From positions 11,246,527 through 11,310,526 of the forward strand of contig OW203726.1 in assembly GCA_934045075.1 (NCBI GenBank): a DNA stretch of 64,000 nt. Reading direction: 5' to 3'. Each line of letters opens with the position of its first letter. Positions within the stretch are counted from its first letter, which is position 1. This document shows positions 1-9,762 of the stretch, in pieces. This stretch comes from Yponomeuta sedellus (taxonomy: Eukaryota > Arthropoda > Insecta > Lepidoptera > Yponomeutidae). The translations under genes and the position numbers were made by a program. A model generated the notes under the pieces. It was not told the origin of the DNA. It saw only the letters and a program-made list of their open reading frames with translations, and did not search any database.

Positions 1-207
1 TTTACACTATTCTCTGTATTACGTACAGGCAGCGACATCTGGCTGAAGTCGATTGCATGACTTACAGCCCCGACTACCTACTTTGCAGTTAGGTTTTTTA
101 CATCGGAATGATATCGCTGTACCCACATGATTATACTATTTTTATTTTTAATGCACTAACCCGTGCTAAGGACAATTTTAAAAACCTATTTAGAGGCTAA
201 AAATTTT

Positions 208-279
208 ACCCATGCCGGGATTCGAACCCGCGACCTCTGGCTATCCGTGCCAGCGCTCTATCCAACTGAGCTAATGGGT
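208..279 (-). repeat. tRNA-like head of unit 1
   Basis: Read on the minus strand, this 72-nt segment has six of seven acceptor pairs (ACCCAT with ATGGGT), a box A-like TAGCTCAGTTGG, a perfect CTGGC/GCCAG anticodon stem, and a box B-like GGTTCGAATCCC. The anticodon loop reads ACGGATA, so position 33 is C instead of the near-universal U. That and the repeat setting argue for a tRNA-derived promoter head and against a working tRNA gene. The middle triplet would be GGA, but the long variable arm of tRNA-Ser is missing. Confidence 0.75.
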
Positions 280-518
280 GACTCACCGGCATCAGTGAAA
301 TTTCGAACCTCTTTACACTATTCTCTGTATTACGTACAGGCAGCGACATCTGGCTGAAGTCGATTGCATCACTTACAGCCCCGACTACCTACTTTGCAGT
401 TAGGTTTTTTACATCGGAATGATATCGCTGTACCCACATGATTATACTATTTTTATTTTTAATGCACTAACCCGTGCTAAGGACAATTTTAAAAACCTAT
501 TTAGAGGCTAAAAATTCC

Positions 519-590
519 ACCCATGCCGGGATTCGAACCCGCGACCTCTGGCTATCCGTGCCAGCGCTCTATCCAACTGAGCTAATGGGC
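519..590 (-). repeat. tRNA-like head of unit 2
   Basis: Second copy of the tRNA-like segment, exactly 311 bp after the first, with the same cloverleaf and ACGGATA loop. One acceptor base differs (GCCCAT instead of ACCCAT on the minus strand). Confidence 0.75.
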
Positions 591-729
591 GACTCACCGG
601 CATCAGTGAAATTTCGAACCTATTTACACTATTCTCTGTATTACGTACAGGCATGGGTGGAATTTTTAGCCTCTCAATAGGTTTTTAAAATTGTCCTTAG
701 CACGGGTTAGTGCATTAAAAATAAAAATA

Positions 730-734
730 GTATA
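730..734. repeat. Target-site duplication (left) of the gypsy element
   Basis: GTATA directly precedes the 5' LTR and is repeated at 5444-5448 directly after the 3' LTR. Five-base duplications are usual for Ty3/gypsy integration. Confidence 0.9.
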
Positions 735-828
735 TGTAGCATATTGGTGGGTAGGTACGAATGTATTGTAATGTGGGTGATGGGAAATAAACGGGAGTCA
801 TTGTCCTGCATATACGAGTTTCATTACA
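735..828 (+). repeat. 5' LTR (94 bp)
   Basis: Begins TGTAGCATATTGG and ends TTCATTACA, with TG...CA termini and TGTA/TACA inverted ends. An AATAAA at 786-791 could be the polyadenylation signal of the R region. It matches 5350-5443 base for base by eye. At 94 bp it leaves little room for a conventional U3 promoter. Confidence 0.93.
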
Positions 829-842
829 TGGTGGCAGCGGTG
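829..842 (+). promoter_or_regulatory. Primer-binding site, probably for tRNA-Leu
   Basis: TGGTGGCAGCGGTG starts at the first base after the LTR, as minus-strand priming requires. Its complement ends in CACCGCTGCCA-CCA, which matches the 3' end of animal tRNA-Leu isoacceptors as I remember them. The match stops after 14 nt. Confidence 0.7.
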
Positions 843-943
843 ATTAAAAACGAAGTTTAAAAGAAAATTTACTGTGGTTAAATGGTTACAATTAGTATTC
901 CACAGTTACTAATTAAGTGGTGAGAATATAATAAGTTTTGAGC

Positions 944-3900
944 ATGGAGCACGCGCGACCACCAGCTGAATTGTGTCTCGACGGCGGTCCAGCCACGCGC
1001 GCCGAGTCATGGCGGCGTTGGTACAAACAGTTTACAGTGTTTTTAAAGGCATCCGGTGTACACAAAGAAGGTTCTGATGTACAAGCCAGTCTTCTCGTAA
1101 ACTTGATTGGTGCAGAAGGATACGACATTTACTCAACCTTCAAATTTGAGAAAGACGAAAGTTCGGAAAATCTTGAAACTGTGGTAAAAAAGTTTGATCA
1201 TCACTTTGGTACCAAGCAAAATACCACTATGGCCCGCTTTAAGTTCTTTACGCGAAATCAAGAAGTGAATGAGTCTATTGACGACTATGTGACGGCTCTT
1301 AGAGTTCTTAGCCATTGTTGTGAGTTTGAATACCTAGAAGAAAGTCTGATTCGGGATCGGATTGTGTACGGTGTGACGGACACAAGAGTGCGGGATCGAT
1401 TACTTAGATCGGAGGATTTGACTCTAGACAAGGCGATGAAAATATGTCAAGCTAACGAGATGTCGAATGAAGAAAACCGTCAGATCGAAGTTGTAAAAAC
1501 AGGTGGCGGCGCCGAGTCAACATCGGTGAACGTAGATGCAGTGTACGGTGCAGGGACGTCGGTGGTGCGAGGTCGCGGCGGCTGGAGGCGCGCGCGCGGC
1601 CGCGCCCGGGCCGGCGGTGGCGGCGGCCGCGGCGGCGGCGGCGCCCGCGGGCTGTCCGTCACGAGGGGCAGCGGCGGTGCGTCGGCCAAGTGTTGCGCAG
1701 CATGCGGACATTCGCAGTGCGATGGTTGGTCGTTATGTGCAGCAAAGTATGTACAGTGTTACGTATGTGACAAGCGCGGTCATTACGCAAAAGTGTGTCC
1801 CACAAGAAATCACAAGGTTTATGATTTACGTGAGGAGGATGGCGATAACATGTTTTACGTGTCGACGCTAGATGAGCAATCGCACGATGGACAATACGAA
1901 CATAGTAAGTGGTATGAATCGTTGTATTTAGCGTGTAATGGCAAAAAGATAAATTTTAAACTCGATACTGGCTCAGATTTAAATGTTATTTCTATGGCTA
2001 ACTATAAAGGCTTAGGGTGCAAAGACAAATACGTAGAGATGTGCAATATTAAGGCAAGGTCTTTTTGTGGAAATTACATTCCTATTGCAGGCAAATGCAC
2101 TATTCATTTAAATTACAAAAATAAGGTGTATGCACTACCGTTTGTTATTACACAAGATGAGTGTCAAAGCATTTTGGGTAAATTTGCCTGCGAGCAGTTA
2201 GGTATAATAAAACGGATCTTGTCGCTGACACAAGACAATTACTCTGATTTGTTCCAAGGTCTAGGTAAATTGCCAGGAAAATACAAAATTGTACTTGAGT
2301 CGAACGCGAGCCCCACTGTGTGCCCAGTAAGAAAAATACCTATTGGGGTTAGAGATAAATTAAAAGCGACATTGAATCAAATGGTCGAATTAGGGGTAAT
2401 TAGAAAGGTGTCTCACCCTACACCTTGGGTGAACGCAATAGTGCTGGCAGCTAAGAAAAACGGTGACATACGTGTGTGTCTTGACCCGCGACCTTTGAAC
2501 CGTGCGATCAGACGCGCGCATTACCCCCTCCCAACGTTGACAGAGATCGCTAGTAAGCTACAGGGTGCGAGCTACTTCAGTAAGCTGGATGCTAAGGCGG
2601 GGTTTTGGATGGTCGAAATTGATGACGAGAGTGCAGACCTCTGCACTTTTGGAACGCCATTCGGTAGGTATCAGTTTCTTAGATTACCCTACGGTATAAA
2701 CTCAGCTTCTGAAGTCTTTCACGCTAAGGTTCGTCAACTTCTAGAGGACATAGAGGGTGTTGACTCATTTGTCGACGACATTATTGTGTGGGGTCAGACT
2801 GTAGAAGAGCATGATGCGCGTTTGAGAAACTTGTTAGACAGAGCTCGGGAAATAGGTATAAAATTCAACAGGGAGAAGTGCCAGTTTCGGGTCGAGGAGG
2901 TAACCTATTTAGGTCATACCTTCAGTAAAAAAGGTATGCAAATTGATAAGACAAAGTTGAGGGCAATTGAGGACATGCCAACTCCTAGCGACGGGTCGTC
3001 GCTGGAGAGGTTTCTTGGTATTGTTAATTACCTTTCAAAATTTATTCCACACTATGCGGAAACAGCGGCGCCCTTACGAGGTTTGTTAAAGAAAAACGTA
3101 GAATGGTGTTGGGATTCGACGCATGACGCTGTAGTGAGTCAGCTGAAGGCGGCGCTGTGCAGCGCGCCCGTGTTAGCGCTGTACTCGAGCCAGGAGCCCG
3201 TGCTCCTCACGGTAGACGCTAGCGCGCACGCGCTGGGCGCGTGTCTACTGCAGGCCGGCCGCCCCGTTGAGTTTGCCTCGCTTACACTCACAGACACACA
3301 GCGTAGGTATGCTCAGATAGAAAAAGAAATGCTCGCGATCGTGTTCGCGCTCGAGCGCTTTCACCAATACGTATTTGGAAGGGATGACGTCACAATCGAA
3401 ACAGATCATAAGCCGCTTGAAGCGCTTTTTAAGAAGTCACTCGATGCAGTTCCGGCTCGCTTGCAGAGAATGATGCTTCGAGTCCAAGCTTATAGTTTCA
3501 AAGCAATATATAAACCGGGTAAGTATATGTTCGTGGCTGATGCCTTATCAAGAGCGCCCTTACCACAGTTAATGCATGAAAAGGTTTCCGTGGAGTTGGA
3601 AGAACAGTCATGTTTTTTGATAGAAAATTTAAGGTTTAGTGGTGAAAGGTTAAAAGACATTACAGAGAAAGTGCGGCAAGACGAGGAATGTAGACTATTG
3701 GTAAAATACATTAAAAACGGATGGCCTGATAATAAGTGTGACGTGGATGCGCGGGTCCACCAACACTGGTCGCACAGGGAGACCTTAGAGTACGTGGATG
3801 GAGTCATTCTCAAGGATAATCTTGTATACATTCCCATGGCCTTACGAGGTGAGATGACACAGCGAGTGCATGAGGGGCATCAGGGCATCGAACGCTGCAA

Positions 3901-4531
3901 GCGGCGCGCGCGCGACGTAATGTTTTGGTGCGGCATGTCGCGCGACGTGGAGCGCGCGGTGCGCGCTTGTCGCGTGTGCGCCGAGCACGCCGCGCGCCCG
4001 CCGCGCGAACCGATGTTGCCGCACCAGGTGCCCGACCTGCCTTGGACTAAGGTAGGTTCGGATATTTGTCAATACGGTAACAAATACTATCTCATACTCG
4101 TGGACTACTTCTCGAATTATATCGAAGTAAACCAATTAATAAATATTGGCACGAAAGCAGTGGTGTCTGCATTGATGGAGCAGTTTGCGCGACATGGTAT
4201 ACCGAACGAACTCATAACGGACAACGGGCCAGCATATGCTTCAAAAGAGTTCACGAAATTTTGTAACGAGTGGGGATTTAAACATATCACAAGTTCGCCA
4301 AACTACCCACAATCTAACGGCCTCAGCGAGAGAGCTGTTAGAACGGTAAAAAACATAATTAAAAAAAGTGGTAATTCCAACTCAAGTGTTTACCTAGGAC
4401 TACTTAACTTGAGATCAACTCCACGGGAAGGCATAGGTGCGCCATCACAATTAAAAAAACTAGATTACCCATTCATGCAAATAAATTACGCCCAGAGCGA
4501 AATAATAGTGGAGATTACTACAAAATACTAG
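944..4531 (+). CDS. Gag-Pol polyprotein (capsid, nucleocapsid, protease, RT, RNase H, integrase), C-terminus shifted out of frame
   Basis: The ATG at 944 follows a 101-nt leader and gives 1,195 codons in one frame. Domains in order: a Gag capsid-like region (about 1-190); a very GC- and glycine/arginine-rich linker (about 200-250); a zinc knuckle CX2CX4HX4C at 272-285, preceded by further Cys/His; aspartic protease DTGS at 341-344; reverse transcriptase (about 465-690) with FVDD at 609-612; RNase H with its first Asp near 758 and TDHKPL later; and integrase with a zinc-binding H976, H979, C1009, C1012 and catalytic D1040, D1093, E1129, an exact DX35E spacing. Gag and Pol share one frame without a shift, as in some Mag-type elements. 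The frame runs out at 4531; the expected integrase tail continues in another frame. The GC-rich linker produces long spurious ORFs in other frames. Confidence 0.92.
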   Translation: MEHARPPAELCLDGGPATRAESWRRWYKQFTVFLKASGVHKEGSDVQASLLVNLIGAEGYDIYSTFKFEKDESSENLETVVKKFDHHFGTKQNTTMARFKFFTRNQEVNESIDDYVTALRVLSHCCEFEYLEESLIRDRIVYGVTDTRVRDRLLRSEDLTLDKAMKICQANEMSNEENRQIEVVKTGGGAESTSVNVDAVYGAGTSVVRGRGGWRRARGRARAGGGGGRGGGGARGLSVTRGSGGASAKCCAACGHSQCDGWSLCAAKYVQCYVCDKRGHYAKVCPTRNHKVYDLREEDGDNMFYVSTLDEQSHDGQYEHSKWYESLYLACNGKKINFKLDTGSDLNVISMANYKGLGCKDKYVEMCNIKARSFCGNYIPIAGKCTIHLNYKNKVYALPFVITQDECQSILGKFACEQLGIIKRILSLTQDNYSDLFQGLGKLPGKYKIVLESNASPTVCPVRKIPIGVRDKLKATLNQMVELGVIRKVSHPTPWVNAIVLAAKKNGDIRVCLDPRPLNRAIRRAHYPLPTLTEIASKLQGASYFSKLDAKAGFWMVEIDDESADLCTFGTPFGRYQFLRLPYGINSASEVFHAKVRQLLEDIEGVDSFVDDIIVWGQTVEEHDARLRNLLDRAREIGIKFNREKCQFRVEEVTYLGHTFSKKGMQIDKTKLRAIEDMPTPSDGSSLERFLGIVNYLSKFIPHYAETAAPLRGLLKKNVEWCWDSTHDAVVSQLKAALCSAPVLALYSSQEPVLLTVDASAHALGACLLQAGRPVEFASLTLTDTQRRYAQIEKEMLAIVFALERFHQYVFGRDDVTIETDHKPLEALFKKSLDAVPARLQRMMLRVQAYSFKAIYKPGKYMFVADALSRAPLPQLMHEKVSVELEEQSCFLIENLRFSGERLKDITEKVRQDEECRLLVKYIKNGWPDNKCDVDARVHQHWSHRETLEYVDGVILKDNLVYIPMALRGEMTQRVHEGHQGIERCKRRARDVMFWCGMSRDVERAVRACRVCAEHAARPPREPMLPHQVPDLPWTKVGSDICQYGNKYYLILVDYFSNYIEVNQLINIGTKAVVSALMEQFARHGIPNELITDNGPAYASKEFTKFCNEWGFKHITSSPNYPQSNGLSERAVRTVKNIIKKSGNSNSSVYLGLLNLRSTPREGIGAPSQLKKLDYPFMQINYAQSEIIVEITTKY

Positions 4532-5052
4532 AAAATCGCGAGCGCAGTAGATTAAACTATAATCTCCACTCGCGTCCGTTGCCAGAGTTGCACCCAGGAG
4601 AAAAGGTAATGGTGGCGGACGGAGCGAAAAGGCGGAGCATGCAGGTACAGAACAAGGCTGGACAACCAAGGTCGTATGTTCTCCAAGATAAAGTCGGTAG
4701 GACCTTCAGACGAAATAGACGCCATCTAATAAAAATCGAGGAAGTACAATCAGAAGACAAGCCAAAAAAATTATCACTGCCTGAGACATCATCACGCTCT
4801 GCTTCCTTGGTACGGAAGCAGTCGTGTGATGAGGAAGGTACCGACGATGGAGAAAGCCCGGTTGATGCTTTCAAACACGCTCGCAGCTCTATCTCGGAAT
4901 CGGAGGGTTCGCCTATAGCGCGAGCATTTCCCGAAGCCGCCCCTGGCGCACCGGGCGCCTGTACAGATAGTCGCGGGCAAGACCACACCAAATCTACACC
5001 AAACACAAGACTGGCCAAATGTAGGGCTCGTGAGCGAATCAAAAAAAAATAA
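4456..5052 (+). pseudogene. Out-of-frame C-terminal part of the integrase and Pol tail
   Basis: This stretch is one frame off from the main polyprotein and has no start codon of its own. It overlaps the main frame from about 4456 and carries on the integrase homology: a basic segment, PLPELHPGEKV near 4576-4608, then a PRSYVLQ...RRNRRHL motif (about 4666-4728) typical of gypsy integrase C-termini, followed by a low-complexity acidic/serine-rich tail ending at 5052. The shift lies at or beside the A7 run at 4453-4459. The residues that usually join the two parts (an LMGR-like step) are also missing, so a small deletion is more likely than a simple one-base slip or programmed frameshifting. Confidence 0.85.
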
Positions 5053-5337
5053 TAATAATAAAAACCTCTGAACCAAGCATGTAATAAGTTTATGTTTCAT
5101 AGTATTCTTAAACAAGCAAATATTATTTTTATATAGGGAAAAATAAGGAAGTTTTCCTATTTGTATAGCTTTCATCGTTGAAATAGAGGTTCAGCAATTT
5201 TTTTTGTTTTCATTAGTTAGTATAGATAAGCTTATAAACATACCAACATACTCATGTGTACAGTTATGTAGGCCATGTTTTGCGGATAAGGTGGTAAGCA
5301 GATATAGATTTTAAAACTTTGTTTAAATTCTTCAATT

Positions 5338-5349
5338 GAAAGGGGAAGA
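5338..5349 (+). promoter_or_regulatory. Polypurine tract
   Basis: GAAAGGGGAAGA abuts the 3' LTR directly, the position used to prime plus-strand DNA synthesis. The 285 nt between the Pol tail stop and the tract show no ORF. Confidence 0.9.
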
Positions 5350-5443
5350 TGTAGCATATTGGTGGGTAGGTACGAATGTATTGTAATGTGGGTGATGGGA
5401 AATAAACGGGAGTCATTGTCCTGCATATACGAGTTTCATTACA
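5350..5443 (+). repeat. 3' LTR (94 bp)
   Basis: Identical by eye to the 5' LTR, with AATAAA at 5401-5406. It is followed at once by the GTATA duplication at 5444-5448. Confidence 0.93.
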
Positions 5444-5448
5444 GTATA

Positions 5449-5779
5449 AACCTTACCTTATTGCATATACATGATTCTATCCGATAGTAGCCGAGGTCTA
5501 TTCTATAAGCTAACAGACTGTAACTACTGTTTGTTTTAGGTGCAGATGTTCACGTTTTGGTTTTTGGTGTCAGTCGTGTAGAGACGAAGCTATCATACAT
5601 AGTTTATTTGAATAAGTTAACAATACAAAGAAATTGATCTTTATTTTCTCGTTTATTTAGTTAGATCATCGCATTTTATCATCGAATAGCATCAAAAGTC
5701 ATCCCTAAATCTGCTAGGAAAGTTGAGTATCCTTGAAATTGCCAGATCGTAAGAAGCACTCGTGGTGAATAAGCTTATT
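5449..5779. other. AT-rich flank without recognisable gene
   Basis: No ORF, RNA gene or recognised repeat. It lies just downstream of the retrotransposon and should correspond to the DNA beyond the original tRNA-repeat tail. Confidence 0.6.
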
Positions 5780-5880
5780 AAGCTTATCTACATCTACTCT
5801 ATTATTATTATTATTAATATCTGTGTAATTTCCCTTTTATGTACAATAAAGTGTCCTCTATCTATCTATTATAAAAAAAG
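5780..5880 (+). mobile_element. Possible LINE 3' end
   Basis: A short ATT run is followed by CTTTTATGTACAATAAAGTG and a TCTA simple-repeat tail. This arrangement is common at 3' ends of insect non-LTR elements. No coding part is left, so the clade cannot be given. Confidence 0.35.
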
Positions 5881-8800
5881 GGGGTAAGTTTATAAGTTTG
5901 GAGAAATCTCCGAAGGTACTTATCGGATATCAAAAATTCTTTTAAAATTCGGCTATAGGCTAATGTGCTCACCCCGCAAACGCAATCACGGGAACTGCTA
6001 GAATTCTACATCTGTACACCTTAGTGTGTTGCAATGTGCACTGCGCATGGGCCAATCATGTGTTAATTACCAAAGTCGCTATTGCAGTAGTGTGACTGTG
6101 GATGGGCGGGCATACAACTACAAGCATCCGCGGCTCGCCAACTCGCAGCCAGCAGCGCGACGCTCAGCCAGCATATCAGCATGCTGGTTTTGTGCTGCAA
6201 CAAATGAAAACTGATCTTAGAAACACCCTGCTACTCGTACGAGTACAAGTACATAAATGAGGTGTGCGAGTACATCTGCTCATCAGTGAATTCCTTCATC
6301 ATGAGAACTATAAGCAAAATTATGTGATTTAGATATGATTCTACCACTCGAGAGGCTAGCTCGAGTCTTTTCAGAAGCATACCTACACAGGCAACACACC
6401 TGCGTTTCATTAGTTTTTCAACGACAATAAAAGTGTCGTTGGCCCAACACAACAAAAGCTTTGTGCTTCCCGTCTTCACAGAAGGAAACAATGTCGCTGA
6501 AAATAGTGTCCAATGACCCAAATCTCTAAACGACCGGTTTGCCATTAGGCCCGGAAATTGGACGATGAACGTCCGCATGTTGGCTTCAGTGCAACATGAG
6601 GGTATGAAAAGCGATGCACAGAAATACATGCGTTTGAAAGGGAAAACTGACCATCGCATTGTGTGTCAACGTTGATTAGAAACAGTTTTTGTAACCGACT
6701 TATCCCCTGTTTTTCGTACTCTAACAATCTATTAATCGACTATTATCAGCTGTCAGTTGGCCAAAAGTCATACAAAAAAAACATCTGAAACCTTCATAGC
6801 GAGTAGATGGCAAGCCATTGTGGCGGAAGGGATGTTTGCCTATCAGCGTTAGAGGCTCGCTGATTGCTGAGTTGCCCAGGTACGCCAGACGTTAACTGAC
6901 AGCTGTTAACAGTAAATTGACATAGTTTAGTTCACAAGAAGCTGGGGTTAGGTCAGAATTTCGATTATGGTAATTGGAAACATTACCATTACCAGTTAGT
7001 CCATCATCGAAGGTCCCAAATATTACACAAAACGTGCAGTAATAGAGTAAGTACTGGAAAAAAACCTACTAATCCTAAACCACTTTGAGGTTTTGTTCAG
7101 TGGATTTCCAGTAACTGTACAAAGTAAGGCTTAATTTTTTTCTGTCAATCTTTATCAATAATGTTATAAATCGCAAAACGTTAAACTTTACTTAAATCTT
7201 GTTATGATATTATAATGGTGATAATGACCCTCCTCACAATAGTTCGATGATGGCAATTTCAAAGGTAGCTAAAGGTTATCATTCATTCAAAATTTTCGAG
7301 TTACAAAAAGATTTCATTAAAACTGTTTTTATACGGATTTATGCTCGTTTATTATATTTTTTTGTATAAACACAGTTTTAATTATGTCTACTGCTCATGT
7401 TAACGTTAGAAAATACTATACAAAAAGATTTGTTAACAATTGACGGAGAACTTAGCAATATTGTAACAACGCGAACTAAGAAAAAGTTTAGAAAAAGTTG
7501 CAATATATTTGAAGCAACATACATAACAATTGTACCTATATTATTGTTTATTCTGTAAACTGTGCTTCCAACGCGGCATGTATAAAATTCAGGCTATATA
7601 TCGTCATGCTCGAACAAATTGAATAATTAGAGTCATGATTCTGTTGGAAATGTCGAGTGAGCGAGCGCGCTACTTTCGCGATGCTCTAACATTTATCACG
7701 GGGAATGGCTTGTTTGTAGCTGCCTGTCAAAGTCCTAGAGAGGGATGTTACAGATTGTCCAACCTGGATTAGCTTGTGTAGTTTTTTGCCATGTGTTGTC
7801 AATAATATTATACAAGCTTTTAAGTCGTTAATTAAGGTCTCAAGGGAGATTCACTAGATATTAATGACGTCGTAAATATGAGCTGTATATATTTTGATTG
7901 GAATAAAATCACTCGCTGATTTGAAGAAAAATATCGTGAAGAAACCTGAGTATCCTAGGTTCTTAAAAACCCTTGAATTTTTTTTTATTTTAATAATTTA
8001 TTATTTATGAGACCAATATTTGTATAATATTTTTTTCAAAAAGTGTAAGTGTATTAATAATATTTTTAAATAGACAGACAGAAAAAAATATTTATTTTAC
8101 GGTACATTACTTAAAACATGACATAAACACATTTGACATTGCTCGTAATATTTTCATGTTACAAATTCTATTCTTGTAATATTTCAATCGTTACACGTAA
8201 TGAACAATTACAATTTACATAACCCTTAATAAGACAACGGCATTGTAGCTCCCACATTAAATTAAACTAATGAAAAATTCATACTCACCCATCCCGAATA
8301 AGGGTTAAAGTGTCTTGAATTATAGCTTAAGGGATATTTGGTATAATATTATACTTGCATAGAATTAGGATGTCTACAAAAACGATATGGAGCAGCTGTC
8401 ACCAAGCAAGCATACAGTTTTTCAAGCGTATCACCAGACGCGACACGGTATACCCCTTTTCCGCCCGAAATTTATCACTAAACTAGAGGGTTTTCCTAAA
8501 ACTACGTGTTCCACATCGTAAACTATGTGGTTTTTTGTTGCAAATCACATTCTCTACACTGTTATACCATTGAGTAAAATGTAGCGAAACGTGCCTGTAT
8601 GTAAAACTAGTTATGCATAGATTTGCACGTGGAAATACCCTGTAAGTTAAAACTCAAGTTCGAATTAAGTTATTATTACAGTACAAAACCTGAATAACCC
8701 TTAATTTATGTTTGTCACAAGTTTTCGGTTCATTGCAATCACTGTATAAAACTTATTCGTACACCTATATAATAAAATAGGACAACTGCAACGCTTTAAC

Positions 8801-9127
8801 AAGGCATCCGTTCCCGTTGAATTTTCAATTTCAATTTCCAACCGTACGTTAAACTTGAAGGCAAGTTAGTTTGGTCCCGCTTTCTGAGGCTTAAATTCAA
8901 CGAATGGCTCGCGTTGAATTTAATAGCTCGCGACTTTTTATAAACATTATGATAGCTGACGTCCACCATATTGTGTATTACTCGGATCTCAATGCCTTTC
9001 AATTGACACCTCATTTGTCAAAAGCGGTCCGGTCCAGCTGTTTGGCCTCTATGTGATCATAAAGAAATATACAAAACCTACTGTAAGTACGCGCCTTCGC
9101 AGGCTGGTCAATATGAGCGCTTTGCAC
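5881..9127. other. Unassigned AT-rich stretch
   Basis: I find no supported gene here. A locally GC-richer patch at about 6,000-6,230 and a 142-codon minus-strand ORF at 6,231-6,659 show no recognised domain, and an ORF of that length is not surprising by chance in this much sequence. The remainder is AT-rich with short homopolymer runs. Confidence 0.55.
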
Positions 9128-9762
9128 TCCGATGATGGCAGCCCTGTGGTCGAAAGGTCGTGAGCTCGAATCCCGGCAATGGCTACCAATGGCTTTGTTT
9201 TCTAAGTACGTACAGTGCTACACAAGAAATAAGTCTCGCGGATGCACCTGCGCAGATGACCAAATTTTGGATGTGCGGCAAGTTGATCGACCAATCAGAT
9301 AGTTTCATTTTATGGCAGGCCGCGCGCCTTTGTTGCTATTGGTTGATTCAACGTCATCGATCAGGTGACTATTAGTTTGGCAATATTAGCGTGAGCGGAA
9401 TAGGTAGCGCTACTGCGGCAATCAATTCTGCACCTTAACCGTGTCGGTCATAGATCATGTTGAATGTACCTTATAGCTTCGGGTACTTTCGTTACACTTC
9501 TTCCTAGTCTGCGCGAACGTAGATTCCCGAAGGGACTTTTATGATGTGTAGTACTGTACATTAGTTAATTTATAGTAGCAATACCACTATATAATGATGG
9601 AGACACACATCGTGGAGAAACCCGAGTGTCTGAGGACCTTAGTGCTTGAAATTGCCAAGCCGGAGCCGGTGGACTTGCGTGGTGGTTAACCCCTTACTCT
9701 CTGTCTGAGAGAAGTCCTGTGCTCTGCCAGTAGAACGTATATAGGCTACTTAACGCTTATTC
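9128..9762 (+). mobile_element. Lepidopteran tRNA-derived SINE, split by an insertion
   Basis: The left half (9128 to about 9209) has a tRNA-like head with box B-like GCTCGAATCCCGG and the junction ACCAATGGCTTTGTTTTCTAAGT. The right half (from about 9560) resumes with AGTAGCAATACCACTAT, the ACATCGTGGAGAAACCCGAGTGTCTGAGG block, and the terminal CTGTCTGAGAGAAG...GTGCTCTGCCAGTAG...ATATAGGCTACT. The same order occurs in one piece at 12.1 and 31.8 kb, which shows that about 350 bp has been inserted here. Confidence 0.75.
9210..9559. mobile_element. Possible ~350-bp inverted-repeat (MITE-like) insertion in the SINE
   Basis: The segment that interrupts the SINE is bounded by GTACAGTGCTACAC (9210-9223) and its near-perfect inverse GTGTAGTACTGTAC (9546-9559), 13 of 14 positions. 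No ORF inside is long enough for a transposase. No clear target duplication can be seen because the SINE itself has GTAC at this place, so the edges are uncertain. Confidence 0.4.

Larger units (their letters stand above)
1..734 (-). repeat. Tandem 311-bp tRNA-containing repeat units with an inverted right end
   Basis: The run beginning TTTACACTATTCTCTG starts at 1, 312 and 623, giving two full 311-bp units and the start of a third; the left edge lies outside the window. Each unit holds a tRNA-like sequence on the minus strand, a body (CTAAATAGGTTTTTAAA on that strand) and an A-rich tail. At about 652 the third unit switches abruptly into the plus-orientation body and tail (GGCATGGGTGG to AAAAATAGTATA), so the right end is an inverted copy of what lies inside each unit. 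The same building blocks recur near 15.9, 29.2, 58.0, 58.9 and 60.7 kb. The two units differ by only a few substitutions, which suggests recent duplication or homogenisation. Confidence 0.85.
735..5443 (+). mobile_element. Ty3/gypsy LTR retrotransposon, Mag-like lineage (4,709 bp)
   Basis: A complete element: 94-bp LTR, primer-binding site, one long gag-pol frame, polypurine tract, second 94-bp LTR, and 5-bp target duplications. I see no difference between the two LTRs, so insertion was recent. Length and very short LTRs fit the Mag lineage, whose Bombyx founder also has LTRs under 100 bp; this assignment is from memory of the family and was not tested by phylogeny. The element sits at the end of the tandem tRNA repeat, so it is younger than that repeat. 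One frame break near 4455-4465 separates the integrase C-terminus from the rest, so this copy probably cannot move by itself. Confidence 0.92.

Noticed and set aside
1480..1871. Alanine/proline-rich ORFs overlapping the gag linker on both strands
   Set aside because: They are shadows of the GC-rich Gly/Arg segment in other frames.
4440..4580. Programmed ribosomal frameshift in the gypsy pol
   Set aside because: An A7 run is present, but the shift lies inside integrase, and residues normally found at the junction are missing, so a deletion is simpler.
6231..6659. 142-codon minus-strand ORF
   Set aside because: No domain, no splice or start support, and about this length is expected once by chance in 64 kb over six frames.
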